A program made the translations under genes and the position numbers. The notes under the pieces are model-generated. The model searched no databases. It saw only the letters and a program-made list of their open reading frames with translations, and was not told the DNA's origin. Shown here piece by piece: positions 26,203 through 36,274 of a DNA stretch of 64,000 bases. Position 1 is the stretch's first letter; each line of letters starts with the position of its first letter. This stretch comes from Lolliginicoccus suaedae. Its GTDB lineage: Bacteria; Actinomycetota; Actinomycetes; Mycobacteriales; Mycobacteriaceae. The stretch is from NCBI RefSeq assembly GCF_008312885.1, contig NZ_VSSO01000001.1, positions 1,054,001 to 1,118,000 on the forward strand, given 5' to 3'.

Positions 26203-29200
26203 ATGAGATCATCCCAGCCGGTGCCCCGCGCAGAGTTACGCGACGCCCTCACCCAGCTCACCATCCGCGACGCGCACCGCCTCGGGCAGCGTCTCCGCCG
26301 TGCCCGCTCGGAGCAGGACCTCGACAAGATCGGCCGGGCCATCGAGCAGGCATCGTCGCTCGTGGAGCGGCGCCGTGCCGGGATGCCCACGATCACCTAT
26401 CCCGCCGAGCTGCCGGTCAGCGAGCGCCGCGACGACATCGCCGCCGCCATCCGCGATCACCAGGTCGTCATCGTCGCCGGGGAGACCGGCTCCGGCAAGA
26501 CCACCCAGCTGCCGAAGATCTGCCTCGAGCTTGGCCGCGGCGTGCATGGCACCATCGGCCACACCCAGCCGCGACGCCTCGCCGCCCGCTCCGTGTCCGA
26601 GCGCATCGCCGAGGAGCTCGATTGCGAGCTCGGCACCGCCGTCGGCTACGCCGTGCGGTTCACCGATAAGGTCTCCGACACCACGCTCGTGAAGCTGATG
26701 ACCGACGGCATCCTGCTCAACGAGATCCAGCGCGACCGCATGCTCCGCGCCTACGACACGATCATCATCGACGAGGCGCACGAGCGCAGCCTCAATATCG
26801 ACTTCCTGCTCGGCTACCTCAAGCAGCTGCTGCCGCGACGCCCCGACCTGAAGCTGATCATCACCTCCGCCACCATCGACCCGCAGCGCTTCGCCGCCCA
26901 CTTCGGCACGGAGGAATCCCCCGCGCCCATCGTGGAGGTCTCGGGCCGCACCTATCCGGTGGAGATGCGCTACCGGCCACTCGTCGACGAAGTGCCCGCC
27001 AGCGCCTCGGGCCGGAAGCGGGACCCCGATGAGGACCATGATGATTACTTTCTCATCGAGCGCGATCCCATCGAAGCGATCAGCGACGCCGTGGACGAGC
27101 TCGTCCGCGAGGGCCCCGGCGACATCCTCGTGTTCCTCTCCGGCGAGCGCGAGATCCGCGACACCGCCGATGCGCTGAACGACAAGAAGCTGCCCAGCAC
27201 CGAGATCGTGCCCCTCTACGCGCGGCTGTCCTCCTCCGAGCAGCATCGCGTGTTCACCCGCCACAGCGGCCGGCGCATCGTGCTCTCGACCAATGTCGCC
27301 GAGACCTCGCTGACCGTCCCGGGCATCCGCTACGTCATCGACCCAGGGTTCGCCCGCATCTCCCGCTACTCCCTGCGCACCAAGGTGCAGCGCCTGCCCA
27401 TCGAGCCGATCTCGCAGGCCTCGGCCCGGCAGCGAGCCGGACGATGCGGCCGTCTCTCCGACGGCATCTGCATCCGCCTGTACTCCGAGGACGACCACGA
27501 CGGGCGACCACCTTTCACTGATCCCGAGATCCTGCGCACCAACCTCGCGTCGGTGATCCTGCAGATGGCCAGCCTCGGCCTCGGAGACATCGCCGCGTTC
27601 CCGTTCATCGACAAGCCCGACGATCGCGCCATCCGCGACGGCGTGCGGCTGCTGCAGGAGCTCGGCGCGCTGGAATCCGGCAGGCCCGATGGGCATGTGA
27701 CCCTCACCGCGGCAGGTCGTCAGCTCGCGCAGCTCCCCGTCGATCCGCGCATGGCCCGCATGCTCGTCGAGGCCCGCACCACCGGCTGCCTCCACGAGGT
27801 GCTCACCATCGTTTCCGGCATGTCGATCCAGGATGCGCGCGAGCGCCCCACCGAGCACCAGCAGAAGGCTGACGAGCTGCACAAGCGCTTCACCGAATCA
27901 GGCTCGGACTTCCTCGCCTACCTCGCGCTGTGGGACTACATCCGCGAGCAGCGGGCAGAGCTTTCCTCCAGCCAGTTCCGCAAGATGTGCCGCAATGAGT
28001 TTCTGCACTGGCAGCGCATCCGCGAATGGCAGGACCTGCGCGGCCAGCTCCGCTCCATCTGCTCGGGCCTCGGCTGGGAGCCCAACGAGCAACCGGCCGG
28101 GCCCGACACCATCCACCAGGCGCTCCTCGCTGGGCTGCTCTCCCACATCGGGCTCCGGGAATCGGAGTCCCGCGAGTTCCTCGGGGCCCGCGGCGCCCGG
28201 TTCATGATCTTCCCCGGCTCGGTGCTGGCGAAGAAGCCACCGCAGTTCGTGATGGCCGCCGAGCTCGTGGAGACGTCGCGGCTGTGGGCACGCACCACCG
28301 CCCGCATCGAGCCGGGCTGGGCCGAGCAGCTCGCCGGCGACCTTGCCAAGCGCACCTACTCCGAGCCGCACTGGTCCACCAAGCAGGGCGCGGTCCTCGC
28401 CTACGAGCGCGTCACGCTGTTCGGGGTGCCGCTCGCCGCGCAGCGCCGCGTCAACTACGGCCGGATCGATCCCGAGACCGCCCGGGACCTGTTCCTCCGA
28501 CATGCCCTCGTGCAGGGCGAGTGGGAGTTCCGCCACGAGTTCTTCCACCGCAACCGGGCGCTGCTCGACGACGTGGAGGACCTGGAGAATCGTGCGCGGC
28601 GCCGCGGCATCGTCGTCACCGACGACGCGCTGTTCGACTTCTACGATGCCCGGGTTCCCGCCGATGTGGTATCGGTCCGGCATTTCGACTCCTGGTGGAA
28701 GAAGGCCAGCCGCACCGATCCTGGGCTGCTGCTGTTCACCGAGGACACCGTCGTCAACCCGCAGGCCGATCGCGTGCGCGCGCAGGACTTCCCCGATGCG
28801 TGGAAGCAGGGCGAGCTGCTGCTGCCGCTGTCGTACCGCTTCGAGCCAGGCCACCCCGAGGACGGCGTGACCGTGAGCGTTCCCCTCGCGCAGCTCCCGC
28901 AGGTGCGCACCATCGGCTTCGACTGGCTCGTTCCCGGCCTGCGCGAGGAGCTGGCTGCCGCGATGGTCAAGACGCTGCCGAAGAACGTGCGCCGCAACGT
29001 GGTGCCCGCGCCCGAATTCGGCTCCGCGGCGCTCGCCGCTCTCGCGCCGCGCCGCGAGCCGCTCGCGGTCGGCATGGCCCGGGAACTCTCCCGGCTCGGT
29101 GGCACGCGCATCGCCCCGGACAATTTCGATGCGACCGCGCTGCCCCCGCACCTGCGGATGACCTTCGCCGCCACCGATGACTCGGGAACCGTGGTGCGGA

Positions 29201-30168
29201 CGTCGAAGGATCTCGATGAGCTGCGCGATGCCCTTGCGGGAGATGTCTCGCGCGCGGTGGCCCGCGTCGGTGGATCCGTTTCGCGCCCCGGTGCCTGGGA
29301 ATGGACCGGTGCGACGCTGGGCACCATCCCGCGGGTGGTGGACCAGGATGTGCGCGGGCAGCGTGTCCGCGGATTCCCCTCACTGGTCGTGGGTGGCGAC
29401 GGTGTCTCGGTGCGGGTGCTGCCGACCCGTGCGGCCCAGGTGGCGGGAATGCGCGCGGGCACACGGGCCCTGGTCGCGCATGCTCTGGGGCCAGTGCCGA
29501 AGTCGGTGATGCAGGGCTTGTCCACGCCCCAGCGGCTATCGCTCAATGCCGCGCCCGGTGGTGGTGCTGGACCGTTGCTGGAGGATTGCCGTGGCTGCGC
29601 GATCGACGCGCTGGTGGCCGAGTACGGCGGCGTGGCGTGGGATGCCGATGAGTTCGCCGATCTGCTGGCCTGGTTGCGCCCGCGCATCGCGTCGCGCTCC
29701 CGGCAGGTGCTGTCGCTCGTGGTGCCGGTGATGGAGGAGGCACAGGCACTGGCGGTGGAGCTCGACGGCGCGCCGCGTGATGCGGTGTCTGCCGAGGCGG
29801 TCGAGGATGTTCGCGAGCAGCTGGCCGGGCTCATCCATGCAGGTTTTGTCACCGAGTGCGGGATGGGGAGGTTGCCGCATCTCGCGCGGCATCTGCTGGC
29901 CGCGCGCAAGCGCATCGCGGCACTACCGGGCAGCGCTAGGCGCGAGGCTCGTGGAATGGCCGCGCTGGATCGCGTGTACGGCGAGCTTGATCGCGTGCTC
30001 GGTGGCTTGCCCAGCGACGCGCGCGCCAGCGAGCCTGTCGTGGCCGTGCACTGGATGATCGAGGAACTGCGCGTCAGCCTGTTCGCGCAGGCCGTGGGCA
30101 CGGCAGGGCCAGTTTCGGAGCAGCGGGTGCTGGCCGCGATCACGGATCTCGCGCGCCGCCCCGGGTGA
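26203..30168 (+). CDS. hrpA: ATP-dependent RNA helicase HrpA
   Basis: 1321 residues, typical HrpA length. DEAH/RHA-type SF2 helicase: VAGETGSGKTTQLPK (Walker A, about residue 90), GHTQPRRLAARSV, IIIDEAHERSLNIDFLLG (DEAH), IITSATIDPQRF, STNVAETSLTVPGI and QRAGRCGRLSDG, followed by the winged-helix, ratchet and OB region, then the long HrpA-specific C-terminal half (LPKNVRRNVVPAPEF). HrpA family members unwind RNA and in E. coli resolve stalled ribosomes. ATG 26203 has no strong ribosome site but the protein begins as homologues do. It converges on nrdR. Third-position usage shifts from C-rich to G-rich near 29300, without a frame break. Confidence 0.96.
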   Translation: MRSSQPVPRAELRDALTQLTIRDAHRLGQRLRRARSEQDLDKIGRAIEQASSLVERRRAGMPTITYPAELPVSERRDDIAAAIRDHQVVIVAGETGSGKTTQLPKICLELGRGVHGTIGHTQPRRLAARSVSERIAEELDCELGTAVGYAVRFTDKVSDTTLVKLMTDGILLNEIQRDRMLRAYDTIIIDEAHERSLNIDFLLGYLKQLLPRRPDLKLIITSATIDPQRFAAHFGTEESPAPIVEVSGRTYPVEMRYRPLVDEVPASASGRKRDPDEDHDDYFLIERDPIEAISDAVDELVREGPGDILVFLSGEREIRDTADALNDKKLPSTEIVPLYARLSSSEQHRVFTRHSGRRIVLSTNVAETSLTVPGIRYVIDPGFARISRYSLRTKVQRLPIEPISQASARQRAGRCGRLSDGICIRLYSEDDHDGRPPFTDPEILRTNLASVILQMASLGLGDIAAFPFIDKPDDRAIRDGVRLLQELGALESGRPDGHVTLTAAGRQLAQLPVDPRMARMLVEARTTGCLHEVLTIVSGMSIQDARERPTEHQQKADELHKRFTESGSDFLAYLALWDYIREQRAELSSSQFRKMCRNEFLHWQRIREWQDLRGQLRSICSGLGWEPNEQPAGPDTIHQALLAGLLSHIGLRESESREFLGARGARFMIFPGSVLAKKPPQFVMAAELVETSRLWARTTARIEPGWAEQLAGDLAKRTYSEPHWSTKQGAVLAYERVTLFGVPLAAQRRVNYGRIDPETARDLFLRHALVQGEWEFRHEFFHRNRALLDDVEDLENRARRRGIVVTDDALFDFYDARVPADVVSVRHFDSWWKKASRTDPGLLLFTEDTVVNPQADRVRAQDFPDAWKQGELLLPLSYRFEPGHPEDGVTVSVPLAQLPQVRTIGFDWLVPGLREELAAAMVKTLPKNVRRNVVPAPEFGSAALAALAPRREPLAVGMARELSRLGGTRIAPDNFDATALPPHLRMTFAATDDSGTVVRTSKDLDELRDALAGDVSRAVARVGGSVSRPGAWEWTGATLGTIPRVVDQDVRGQRVRGFPSLVVGGDGVSVRVLPTRAAQVAGMRAGTRALVAHALGPVPKSVMQGLSTPQRLSLNAAPGGGAGPLLEDCRGCAIDALVAEYGGVAWDADEFADLLAWLRPRIASRSRQVLSLVVPVMEEAQALAVELDGAPRDAVSAEAVEDVREQLAGLIHAGFVTECGMGRLPHLARHLLAARKRIAALPGSARREARGMAALDRVYGELDRVLGGLPSDARASEPVVAVHWMIEELRVSLFAQAVGTAGPVSEQRVLAAITDLARRPG

Positions 30169-30193
30169 CGCGGGCTAGGCCCCCGCTGGAGCT

Positions 30194-30673
30194 CTAGCGG
30201 TGCGCGGGGTGGCGTTGCTCGTGCGCGGCTCGATGCTTGCGGAGGGTCTCGATCTCCCTCTCGAAGTCATCGGCCGAGGTGAAGGACCGGTAGACCGAGG
30301 CGAACCGCAGGTAGGCCACTTCATCGAGATCACGGAGCGGACCAAGGATCGCCAGGCCGATCTCGTGGCTGGGGATCTCTGCCGCGCCGCTCGCGCGAAC
30401 AGTGTCCTCGACCTGCTGCGCCAGGAGATGGAGCGCATCCTCGGCGACATCGCGGCCCTGGCACGCCGAGCGGACTCCCCGGATGACCTTGTCACGGCTG
30501 AATGGCTCGGTGACGCCGCTACGCTTGAGCACCGCGAGCACTGCCGTCTCCACGGTCGTGAACCGACGTCCGCAATCGGTGCAGGAGCGTCGACGCCGGA
30601 TGGCCTGCCCCTCGTCCGCCTCGCGCGAATCGACGACGCGCGAGTTGGTGGACTTGCAGAAGGGGCAGCGCAT
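30194..30673 (-). CDS. nrdR: Transcriptional repressor NrdR
   Basis: 159 residues. Zinc ribbon [16 protein letters not shown] ... [12 protein letters not shown] (four Cys, residues 3-34), then an ATP-cone ([20 protein letters not shown] ... [11 protein letters not shown]). NrdR senses ATP/dATP and represses ribonucleotide reductase genes. ATG 30673 is chosen since homologues begin MxCPFC; GAGGAG lies five bases upstream, and the adjacent ATG 30676 is too close. It follows, with a gap of about 280 bases, the putative DivS-position gene, the arrangement seen in mycobacteria and corynebacteria. The gap (30674-30951) shows no clear NrdR box. Confidence 0.95.
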   Translation of the reverse strand: MRCPFCKSTNSRVVDSREADEGQAIRRRRSCTDCGRRFTTVETAVLAVLKRSGVTEPFSRDKVIRGVRSACQGRDVAEDALHLLAQQVEDTVRASGAAEIPSHEIGLAILGPLRDLDEVAYLRFASVYRSFTSADDFEREIETLRKHRAAHEQRHPAHR

Positions 30674-30951
30674 CATCACTCCTCGGTGTTGTTCACTCGG
30701 CGCGGCGCGCGGCGCAGGTGCCGTCCGTGCCTGGCCCATCATCTCGCGCGGCTCTCTCTGGCACAGCCCCGCGACGCCAGGATCCTGCGCGAGCAAGATC
30801 CAGTTGCGCGCCTGGTCCATGTCATCGCCGAGTCGCACAAGACCTGCATAACGCGTGCACGCTCGATGTTGAACGTATGCTGTGCAACGCTTTGTCGCAA
30901 GTATCGGCAATTCGGGCATCGCTGCCGGAACCCCGGGATCGGCGTCCCGGA

Positions 30952-31548
30952 TCATTCCACTGTCCCCGTGCCAAGCTGCACCTGGCCCGCGACGGTTCCC
31001 CGGATATCGGACGGTCCAGGCGTCGAGACCAACCCGGGAACGGGCCCGAGCGCGCCCCACAGCAGGACCGACGCCATGGCCGTCACGACGAGCGCGAACA
31101 AGAGGACACAAGCCATCCCGGACTCCCCCCGTGGCGCTGCGGCGCGCGGCGGCACCTGGCACGCCAAGGCCTGTCGTGACCGCGGCGCCGAAGGGCGCTG
31201 CAGGCCCTGCGCCAGCGAGCACGACGGGCGACGCGTCGGCGGCCGTCCACCTGGCAACGAGGCGGGAGCCCCAGTGCCCCGGCGCGGCCGCGCGTGCCGG
31301 GGCAGCGCGCGGCCCGGGGATGGCCTGCGCCCATCGCCGGGGCCCGGCATTCCCGCCTGGCGCGGCCCGGGAACCTGCCGGTGCCCCGGCGCGGCCGAAC
31401 GCCCTGGCAGGTCCGCGCGCGGCAGGTTGCGCCGCCGCGGGCTGACCGGGCACCGGTGAGCGGCGGGCCCGCTGCCGCCGTGATCGAGAGCGCCCCCGCG
31501 CGCATCCTGCTGGCCCTGCCTCGATCGTGGTGCGTCGCTATCGATCAT
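30952..31548 (-). CDS. Membrane protein in the DivS/ChiZ (Rv2719c) position, without a LysM domain
   Basis: 198 residues. A cytoplasmic-looking Pro/Arg/Gly-rich stretch of about 140 residues precedes one membrane segment ([24 protein letters not shown]) and a tail of only about 30 residues ending [14 protein letters not shown]. In M. tuberculosis and C. glutamicum the gene between lexA and nrdR encodes an SOS-induced division inhibitor with a membrane segment and, in Rv2719c, a C-terminal LysM domain. Here the stop falls about where LysM would begin, and neither other frame after the stop reads as LysM. ATG 31548 follows GGAAGGATCCGCACC, a good site. It is divergent from lexA with the SOS box between. 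The N-terminal half is low complexity, so the frame there is less certain. Confidence 0.5.
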   Translation of the reverse strand: MIDSDAPRSRQGQQDARGGALDHGGSGPAAHRCPVSPRRRNLPRADLPGRSAAPGHRQVPGPRQAGMPGPGDGRRPSPGRALPRHARPRRGTGAPASLPGGRPPTRRPSCSLAQGLQRPSAPRSRQALACQVPPRAAAPRGESGMACVLLFALVVTAMASVLLWGALGPVPGLVSTPGPSDIRGTVAGQVQLGTGTVE

Positions 31549-31666
31549 GGTGCGGATCCTTCCCGTGGACTCCAAAGCCAGTTGGCCTCCCGAGCACGCC
31601 ACTCGCTCAGGTGTTCGATTTCTACCACGGCGGACCGACACTTTTTCGCCAAACGCGGCAACCGCA

Positions 31667-31682
31667 TCGAACGTTTGTTTGA
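31667..31682. promoter_or_regulatory. LexA (SOS) box upstream of lexA
   Basis: TCGAAC-GTTT-GTTTGA matches the actinobacterial SOS consensus TCGAAC-N4-GTTCGA with one change. It lies 71 bases before lexA and 119 before the divergent membrane-protein gene, so it can autoregulate lexA and control both. Confidence 0.8.
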
Positions 31683-31752
31683 ATTATCCGGGCGACCTGG
31701 ATATTGTCGCTCTAGCCCCCGTTGGATGCCCCGCACGAGGAGGATGGATTCG

Positions 31753-32508
31753 ATGCCACCGCAGAAGAGGAGCTCGCGCACCGCGCCGGTCGCGATCGTC
31801 GAGCCCGTGGCACCAGAGAATGGCCTCCCGCCCCTGACTGATCGGCAGCAAGCAGTCCTGACGGTCATCCGGGAGTCGGTCGAGCACCGTGGCTACGCAC
31901 CGAGCGTCCGTGAGATCGGTGAATCCGTGGGCCTCACCTCCACCTCCTCCGTGACCCACCAGCTCCGTGCCCTCGAGAAGAAGGGCTACCTGCGCCGCGA
32001 CCCGAACCGGCCCCGCGCCGTCGATGCCCGGGGTTCCGATCCTGCACCCGGCAGCGAGCAGGGCCGGCAACGAACCGGAACGTTCCGCCAGGTCCACTCC
32101 GTGGATAACGCCGACGACCACACCAATGCTCCGACCGCGGTGTACGTGCCCCTCGTTGGCCGCATCGCAGCAGGCGGCCCGATCCTCGCGGAGCAATCGA
32201 TCGAGGACGTGTTCCCCCTCCCGCAGGAACTCGTCGGGCATGGGGCGCACTTCCTGCTCAAGGTGGTCGGCGAGTCGATGACCGATGCCGCGATCTGCGA
32301 CGGCGACTGGGTGGTCGTGCGCCAGCAGGAGGATGCGGTCAACGGGGACATCGTCGCCGCGATGATCGATGGCGATGCCACGGTGAAGACGTTCAAGCGG
32401 GACGGCTCGACGGTCTGGCTGATGCCGCACAACCCGCACTTCCACCCGATATGTGGGGATGATGCCACGATCCTGGGAAAGGTCGTATCCGTCATCCGCA
32501 AGCTCTGA
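31753..32508 (+). CDS. lexA: SOS repressor LexA
   Basis: 251 residues. An N-terminal winged helix ([28 protein letters not shown], then [22 protein letters not shown]) and a C-terminal S24 self-cleaving domain. The cleavage dyad is Ala140-Gly141 in GRIAAGGPI, with catalytic Ser175 (VVGESMTDA) and Lys212 (ATVKTFK). On DNA damage RecA filaments trigger cleavage and derepression. An unusual 25-residue acidic/polar linker separates the domains. ATG 31753 is preferred over ATG 31744 because GAGGAGG (31737-31743) is nine bases upstream of it and abuts the other. An SOS box lies at 31667. Confidence 0.96.
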   Translation: MPPQKRSSRTAPVAIVEPVAPENGLPPLTDRQQAVLTVIRESVEHRGYAPSVREIGESVGLTSTSSVTHQLRALEKKGYLRRDPNRPRAVDARGSDPAPGSEQGRQRTGTFRQVHSVDNADDHTNAPTAVYVPLVGRIAAGGPILAEQSIEDVFPLPQELVGHGAHFLLKVVGESMTDAAICDGDWVVVRQQEDAVNGDIVAAMIDGDATVKTFKRDGSTVWLMPHNPHFHPICGDDATILGKVVSVIRKL

Positions 32509-32535
32509 GGATTGGGCTAGCGATCGCCCAGAGCA

Positions 32536-33717
32536 CTAGCTCGAGCGGCGACGCACGAAGAACGCCACGGTCACAGCGAGAATGCCAAGCAGCACCACCC
32601 CGGCTGCACTGATCGCGACCACCGGCGCCCAGCTGGCCGGGGAACTGCTGGCCCGGTCCGCATCATCCACGCCATCCTGGTCATCCTCGGCCGCCGCACC
32701 CCCCGGCACGAGGGACGGTGTTGTGCCACCCCGCTGCGCGAGAGCATCCCAGGCGATCTGGTCCGCACCCCTGACCACACCGATCGGAGGCAGCTCCGTG
32801 GTCGCCGAGCCCTCGGAATCCAGAGCGGCATCACCCACTTCCGAGCCGGTGAGCAGGTCGCCCCCTGCGGTGAACGCGATCGCCTCTCCCTGGGGCTCGC
32901 CAGGCAGAGGCACCCGCACCGCCTCCTTGGTCAAGGCATGCACGAGATCACCACCCGCATCGGCAAACAGGTAGGCATCGGTGTACGTCCGCACCGCAGC
33001 GATGGTGCGGGACTCGTTCACCGCTCCACCTGTCGCTAGGGTCGAGCCGACCGAGCCGAGCGGACCGCCCGACGTGCTGGTCATGGGGAATGCCATCTCC
33101 CCGCGATACTCCAGGGTCGTCGTGCCACCGGCGGGCAGCTCCGACACCGAGAGCCCACCGCGTGGCACGAATACCTCGCCCACGCCGAACCACTTCGACA
33201 CGAGGATCGGCATCCCGCTCGCATCGATGAGGAGCGTCTCCACATCGCGGGGCCGACCATCCGGGAACTCGAAGCGATGCACTGACGTCTCGGCCGACAC
33301 TGGATCGACACGGATCAGCGCGATCGTCTCACGGGCGCGCGCGTTGTCACCGAAGTCGCCGATCCACAGGTCGCCGCCGTAGGAAGCGAGATCCTCGGGA
33401 TCGAAGGGATCCGCAGCACCCCGGATCCAGCGGGTCACCTCGCACGTGCCATCCAAGGCTCCTTCGAGGACCGCGATGCGCGCCTCATCACCACCGTCAG
33501 GCATGGCATAGACAACCCCGTCCATGACGGTGAGGCCAGACAGCTCGCCCAGTTCGGCGTCGTCAGGCGTGCAGAGCCGCTCGGTCGCAGGCGCCTCCTC
33601 GATGGGAGGCGCCTGCGCCTGCGCGATCCCGCCGAGCGGGTGCGCGCACAATGCCGCGGCCAGCAAGCCTCCTGCTGCGCGAGCGCGCGCTCGTCCTGCC
33701 ATCATGCCGCGCAGCAT
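32536..33717 (-). CDS. Secreted, membrane-anchored beta-propeller-like protein
   Basis: 393 residues. Signal peptide (AAGGLLAAALCAHPLGGIAQAQA, cleavage near AQA), a large exported domain, a Ser/Ala/Asp linker, and a C-terminal membrane anchor VVAISAAGVVLLGILAVTVAFFV followed by RRRSS. The exported part has repeated strand-turn units such as LSGLTVMDGVVYAMPDGGD, DLASYGGDLWIGDFGDNARAR and EAIAFTAGGDLLTGSEVGD, which look like blades of a beta-propeller of the NHL/phytase-like kind. The anchor and basic tail place it on the outer face of the membrane. Function unknown. Convergent with lexA and only 12 bases from hflX in the same direction (hflX upstream). Confidence 0.8.
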   Translation of the reverse strand: MLRGMMAGRARARAAGGLLAAALCAHPLGGIAQAQAPPIEEAPATERLCTPDDAELGELSGLTVMDGVVYAMPDGGDEARIAVLEGALDGTCEVTRWIRGAADPFDPEDLASYGGDLWIGDFGDNARARETIALIRVDPVSAETSVHRFEFPDGRPRDVETLLIDASGMPILVSKWFGVGEVFVPRGGLSVSELPAGGTTTLEYRGEMAFPMTSTSGGPLGSVGSTLATGGAVNESRTIAAVRTYTDAYLFADAGGDLVHALTKEAVRVPLPGEPQGEAIAFTAGGDLLTGSEVGDAALDSEGSATTELPPIGVVRGADQIAWDALAQRGGTTPSLVPGGAAAEDDQDGVDDADRASSSPASWAPVVAISAAGVVLLGILAVTVAFFVRRRSS

Positions 33718-33729
33718 AACCGAGAGGCT

Positions 33730-35232
33730 CTACAGCCCATAGTCCACGAGCACCGAGGCAAGCGCGGGCGGCACGTGCGCCCGGATCCGCGTCCCCTCGG
33801 ACTCATGGGTTTCCGCGCTGACCGTTCCCTCCGCGTGAATGCGCGAGACCAGGTCGCCGCGCGAGTACGGGACCTCCACGAGCACCTCGACATCGGTGCG
33901 AGTGAGCATCTCCGCGATCCGCGTCCGCAAGCCGGGAATCCCGGCCTTCGTATGCGCCGAGACGAACACGGCATCGGGCAGCGTGCGGCGCAGCTTCGCG
34001 AGCGCCACGGGGTCCGCGGCATCAATCTTGTTGATCACCAGCATCTCCGGCGGAGCTGGGGCCTCCTGCTCCCGCACCACGTCATCGATGACCTGGCGGA
34101 CAGCGTTGATCTGCTCGAGCGGGAACTCATCCGAGCCATCCACCACATGGACCAGCACGTCCGCGCTGGTCACTTCCTCCAGGGTGGAGCGGAAAGCCTC
34201 GACGAGCTGCGTGGGCAGGTGCCGCACGAATCCCACCGTGTCGGTGAGCACATACTCGCGGCCATCATCGAGCTCGGCGCGGCGCGTCGTCGGATCAAGA
34301 GTGGCGAACAGCGCGTTCTGCACCAGCACGCCCGCATCGGTGAGCGCATTGAGCAAGCTGGACTTGCCCGCGTTCGTGTAACCGACGATCGCCACCGCGG
34401 GCACCTGGTTGCGCTGCCGCCGGGCACGCTTGGTATCGCGCGAGCTCTTCATGGCCTGGATCTCGCGACGCAGCTTCGCCATCCGCTCGCGGATGCGCCG
34501 ACGATCCGTCTCGATCTTCGTCTCGCCAGGGCCACGAAGGCCCACGCCGCCATTGCTGCCCGCGCGGCCACCGGCCTGCCGGGACAGGGCCTCGCCCCAG
34601 CCACGCAGCCGGGGCAGCATGTACTCCATCTGCGCGAGCGACACCTGGGCCTTGCCCTCCCGCGACGTCGCATGCTGGGCAAAGATATCGAGGATCAACG
34701 CGGTGCGATCGACCACCTTGACCTTGACGATCTTCTCCAGCGCCGTCAGCTGCGCCGGGGTGAGCTCGCCGTCGCAAATGACGGTATCCGCGCCGGTGGC
34801 CTCAACGATCTCGCGCAGCTCCGCGGCCTTGCCGGAACCAAGGTACGTCGCCGCATCCGGCTTGTCGCGGCGCTGGATGAGCCCCTCGAGCACGACCGAA
34901 CCAGCAGTCTCGGCCAGTGCCGCGAGCTCCCGCAGGCTCGCCTCCGCATGGGCGGCCGAGCCGGACGTCCACACCCCGGCAAGAACCACCTGCTCGAGGC
35001 GCAACTGCCGGTACTCGACCTCGGTGACGTCGGTGAGCTCGGTGGACAGCCCGCGCACGCGGCGCAACGAGGTCCGTTCCTCGAGCTGCATGTCACCGGT
35101 GGAAGGATCAGCACGATGGCTGGATTGATGCGCTGGAATGGGTTCGCCGGACAGCTCGATGGCGCTTTCGCCAGCGGGAACGTCATGACCGGACGGGAGA
35201 GAGTTCACTGATTGCCGCAAAGAAGCGGTCAC
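33730..35232 (-). CDS. hflX: GTPase HflX
   Basis: 500 residues. Ribosome-splitting GTPase that rescues stalled 70S ribosomes under heat or antibiotic stress. The N-terminal HflX domain (LEGLIQRRDKPDAATYLGSG, TVICDGELTPAQL, DRTALILDIFAQHA, GLRGPGETKIETDRR) is followed by the G domain with G1 GYTNAGKSSL, G3 LTDTVGFV and G4 VINKID. From residue 50 it tracks M. tuberculosis HflX closely. The start is GTG 35232; the ribosome site is weak, and a GTG at 35208 is an alternative. The propeller-like gene follows; dapF ends 57 bases upstream. Confidence 0.95.
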   Translation of the reverse strand: MTASLRQSVNSLPSGHDVPAGESAIELSGEPIPAHQSSHRADPSTGDMQLEERTSLRRVRGLSTELTDVTEVEYRQLRLEQVVLAGVWTSGSAAHAEASLRELAALAETAGSVVLEGLIQRRDKPDAATYLGSGKAAELREIVEATGADTVICDGELTPAQLTALEKIVKVKVVDRTALILDIFAQHATSREGKAQVSLAQMEYMLPRLRGWGEALSRQAGGRAGSNGGVGLRGPGETKIETDRRRIRERMAKLRREIQAMKSSRDTKRARRQRNQVPAVAIVGYTNAGKSSLLNALTDAGVLVQNALFATLDPTTRRAELDDGREYVLTDTVGFVRHLPTQLVEAFRSTLEEVTSADVLVHVVDGSDEFPLEQINAVRQVIDDVVREQEAPAPPEMLVINKIDAADPVALAKLRRTLPDAVFVSAHTKAGIPGLRTRIAEMLTRTDVEVLVEVPYSRGDLVSRIHAEGTVSAETHESEGTRIRAHVPPALASVLVDYGL

Positions 35233-35289
35233 CCCTTTATCTACTGATGTGATGCTTCCGATGATACGGGCATCCGCCAGGTAGTGCGA

Positions 35290-36165
35290 TCAAATATCAG
35301 ACCACCACTGCCTGCTCAGCATTCCCTCGCCCACCAGCACCGATGGACCACGCAACCAGGCGCGCCCGCCCTCGACCGTGACCGTGACCGTCCCGCCAGG
35401 GATCGTGACCTCCACCGCGCCATCCTGCGCCCCGGATCGCAGCAGCGCCGCTGCCGCCGCCGCCACCGTGCCCGTGCCGCACGAGCGCGTCTCGCCGACA
35501 CCGCGCTCGTTGACCCGCATGGAAACAGCCCCCTCGACCAGGGGCGTCACGATCTCGATGTTCACGCCATGAGGGAAGAACTCGTGATCGAACACCGGGT
35601 CATCGAGATCCAGCCGGCCTAGTTCGTCCGGGCCCATGCCCTCGACCACGCACGCCAGATGTGGATTGCCCACATCGATACCGATGCCCGAGAACTCGCG
35701 GCCACCCACCGAAGCGCGGCTCTCCCCCAGCTGGCGAACCATGCCCATGTCCACCGTCACCTCGCCGAACGTGGCACCAGCCTCGTGAACCGTCACCGGG
35801 CGAGCACCAGCCCTGCTGCCCACCGTGAACGCAGCGCGCTCCTCCAGGCCCGATGCCCGCAGGTAGTGCGCGAACACCCGCACGCCGTTGCCGCACATCT
35901 CCGCGATCGAGCCATCGGCGTTGCGGTAGTCCATGAACCAATCGTCCGCGTGCACGCCCTCGGGCAGGCCCGGCAGCACACCCGCCTCGACCAGCGCGCC
36001 AGCCCGCGCGACCCGCAGCACCCCATCAGCACCGATGCCCTGCTGCCGGTCGCACAAGCGCGCCACGACCCGCGGATCGAGCTCGAGCTCCACGGCCGTA
36101 TCCGGCAGGATCACGAAATCGTTCTGCGTGCCATGGCCCTTGCTGAACGGGATTGCTGGATGCAT
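35290..36165 (-). CDS. dapF: Diaminopimelate epimerase
   Basis: 291 residues. Converts LL- to meso-diaminopimelate for peptidoglycan and lysine. Both active-site cysteines are visible in their motifs: [17 protein letters not shown] and [16 protein letters not shown]. Other landmarks are [14 protein letters not shown] at the N-terminus and [10 protein letters not shown] in the middle. ATG 36165 ([12 protein letters not shown]) is the start used by homologues; the frame runs open for 100 codons upstream without conserved sequence. dapA lies at the far end of the window. miaA is nearby as in mycobacteria, but GrpB and a MaoC-FabG pair sit between. Confidence 0.96.
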   Translation of the reverse strand: MHPAIPFSKGHGTQNDFVILPDTAVELELDPRVVARLCDRQQGIGADGVLRVARAGALVEAGVLPGLPEGVHADDWFMDYRNADGSIAEMCGNGVRVFAHYLRASGLEERAAFTVGSRAGARPVTVHEAGATFGEVTVDMGMVRQLGESRASVGGREFSGIGIDVGNPHLACVVEGMGPDELGRLDLDDPVFDHEFFPHGVNIEIVTPLVEGAVSMRVNERGVGETRSCGTGTVAAAAAALLRSGAQDGAVEVTIPGGTVTVTVEGGRAWLRGPSVLVGEGMLSRQWWSDI

Positions 36166-36274
36166 GTGGTCAACGATACTGGCTGGCGCTGGCTTGCCGT
36201 GCTGCAAGACTGGCCGGATCCGGTTGCGCCGGGGCTCCCCGTGCCGACGAGGTGGTGGGTGGATCGCCGGTGAG

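Noticed and set aside
26236-27882. 548-codon minus-strand frame
   Set aside because: Fully antisense to hrpA; Gly/Ala/His/Asp-rich low-complexity product without motifs.
32100-32112. GTGGATAAC in lexA as a DnaA box
   Set aside because: Inside coding sequence and one position short; expected by chance.
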